Below are positions 4,790-5,597 of a stretch of 5,597 bases of DNA, piece after piece. The DNA is from CALKWS01 sp048594865 (GTDB taxonomy: Bacteria > Actinomycetota > Actinomycetes > Actinomycetales > Beutenbergiaceae). Where the stretch lies: positions 1 through 5,597 of the forward strand of contig JBMDWZ010000019.1 of NCBI GenBank assembly GCA_048594865.1, in the 5' to 3' direction. Position 1 is the first letter of the stretch, and the number at the start of each line of letters is the position of its first letter. The notes under the pieces are model-generated. The model worked only from the letters and a program-made list of their open reading frames with translations, searched no databases and was not told where the DNA came from. The translations under genes and the position numbers were made by a program.

Positions 4790-5597
4790 GTGGCTGATCC
4801 ATCGACCTACCGCCCCAAACCGGGGGAGATCCCCGAATCGCCGGGTGTTTACCGCTTCCGTGACGAGCACGGCCGGGTCATCTATGTGGGCAAAGCCAAG
4901 AATCTGCGTTCGCGGCTGAACTCCTATTTCGGGAATGTCGCGGCGCTGCACGAGCGCACCCAACGGATGGTCACCACCGCTTCATCGGTGGAGTGGACCG
5001 TGGTGTCGACCGAGGTCGAGTCGCTGTCCCTGGAGTACTCCTGGATCAAGGAGTACGACCCCCGCTTCAACGTGAAGTACCGGGACGACAAGTCCTACCC
5101 GTTCCTCGCGGTCACCATGGCCGAGACGATCCCGCGGGTGCAGGTGATGCGGGGGGCGAAACGCCCCGGGACCAAATACTTCGGGCCCTACTCCCACGCC
5201 TGGGCCATCCGCGAGACCGTGGACCTGCTCTTACGGGTGTTCCCGATTCGGTCCTGCTCGGCCGGGGTCTTCAAACGCGCCAAGGCATCGGACCGACCCT
5301 GTCTGCTCGGGTACATCGATAAGTGTTCGGCGCCGTGCGTCGGCCGAATCTCCGAAGCCGATCACCGGGCCCTGGCCGAGGACTTCTGCGAATTCATGGG
5401 CGGCAAGACCGGCGCCTTCGAACGGCGCTTAGAGCGTGAAATGAAGCAGGCGGCCGCGGAACAGGACTACGAACGCGCCGCCCGGCTCCGCGATGACCTC
5501 GGTGCCCTGAAGCGGGTGGTGGAGAAGAACGCCGTGGTGCTCTCCGATGGCACCGACGCCGACGTGTTCGCGATGGCCGCCGATGAGCTGGAAGCCT
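4790..5597 (+). CDS. uvrC: UvrC, excinuclease ABC subunit C, 3' part cut by window edge
   Basis: UvrC is the nuclease that cuts the damaged strand on both sides of the lesion once UvrA has loaded UvrB. The first 269 codons are present. Seen: the GIY-YIG nuclease domain, with PGVY at 18-21 (Y21), IYVGKA at 31-36 (Y32, K35), R42 and catalytic E82 in LEYSWIKEYDPRFN. This domain makes the 3' incision. The block YFGPYSHAWAIRET at 130-143 follows. Four cysteines, C156, C171, C179 and C183, match the set reported to bind a 4Fe-4S cluster in UvrC. A UVR domain lies at about 211-245 (EQDYERAARLRDDLGALK) and contacts UvrB. The C-terminal endonuclease and HhH domains, which make the 5' cut, lie beyond the window. 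GTG 4790 is chosen because VADPSTYRPKPG matches the usual actinobacterial N-terminus. The overlapping ATG at 4788 is in another frame and loses the domain. It diverges from osmC across 31 bp. Confidence 0.97.
   Translation, partial: MADPSTYRPKPGEIPESPGVYRFRDEHGRVIYVGKAKNLRSRLNSYFGNVAALHERTQRMVTTASSVEWTVVSTEVESLSLEYSWIKEYDPRFNVKYRDDKSYPFLAVTMAETIPRVQVMRGAKRPGTKYFGPYSHAWAIRETVDLLLRVFPIRSCSAGVFKRAKASDRPCLLGYIDKCSAPCVGRISEADHRALAEDFCEFMGGKTGAFERRLEREMKQAAAEQDYERAARLRDDLGALKRVVEKNAVVLSDGTDADVFAMAADELEA

Noticed and set aside
4788..4790. ATG at 4788 as the uvrC start
   Set aside because: It is out of frame with the GIY-YIG domain. The overlapping GTG at 4790 gives the correct N-terminus.
1..5597. 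Mobile element, phage, CRISPR array, tRNA/rRNA or a novel defence system
   Set aside because: No transposase, terminal repeats, spaced direct repeats or RNA-gene signatures were seen. Nearly every base belongs to recognisable repair or stress genes with consistent codon use.

Overview
The window comes from a GC-rich genome that is almost certainly an actinobacterium (Actinomycetota). The UvrA and UvrC proteins carry the wording typical of that phylum, for example the UvrA Walker A region and the C-P-N-x-H zinc knuckle, and the UvrC start VADPSTYRPKPG. Gene starts are preceded by TANNNT -10 hexamers without Shine-Dalgarno sites, which also fits. I cannot name the order or genus. No mobile element, tRNA, rRNA or CRISPR array is visible.

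Layout: positions 1-1196 hold a minus-strand pair. An AlkD-family DNA glycosylase gene (1196 down to 498) comes first. It is followed after 9 bp by a metallo-beta-lactamase-fold hydrolase gene that runs off the left edge. A 117-bp control region (1197-1313) separates this pair from uvrA (1314-4253, plus strand, complete). It contains a good candidate LexA/SOS operator and a promoter that would make uvrA leaderless. An OsmC/Ohr-family gene (4758 down to 4273) converges on uvrA with a 19-bp gap, and a strong inverted repeat lies at the junction. A 31-bp gap then separates osmC from the divergent uvrC, which runs off the right edge.

Biologically this is a genome-maintenance neighbourhood. UvrA and UvrC are the damage sensor and the dual-incision nuclease of nucleotide excision repair. 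The AlkD-like protein removes alkylated bases, and the OsmC-like protein probably reduces organic peroxides or related oxidants. No gene here is of an unknown kind, and I do not see a hidden new system. The most interesting signal is regulatory. All four genes that begin a transcript have TANNNT exactly 6 or 7 nt before their start codon. The one gene that lies second in an operon has a classical AAGGAG site instead. The osmC and uvrC promoters also interpenetrate within about 32 bp.
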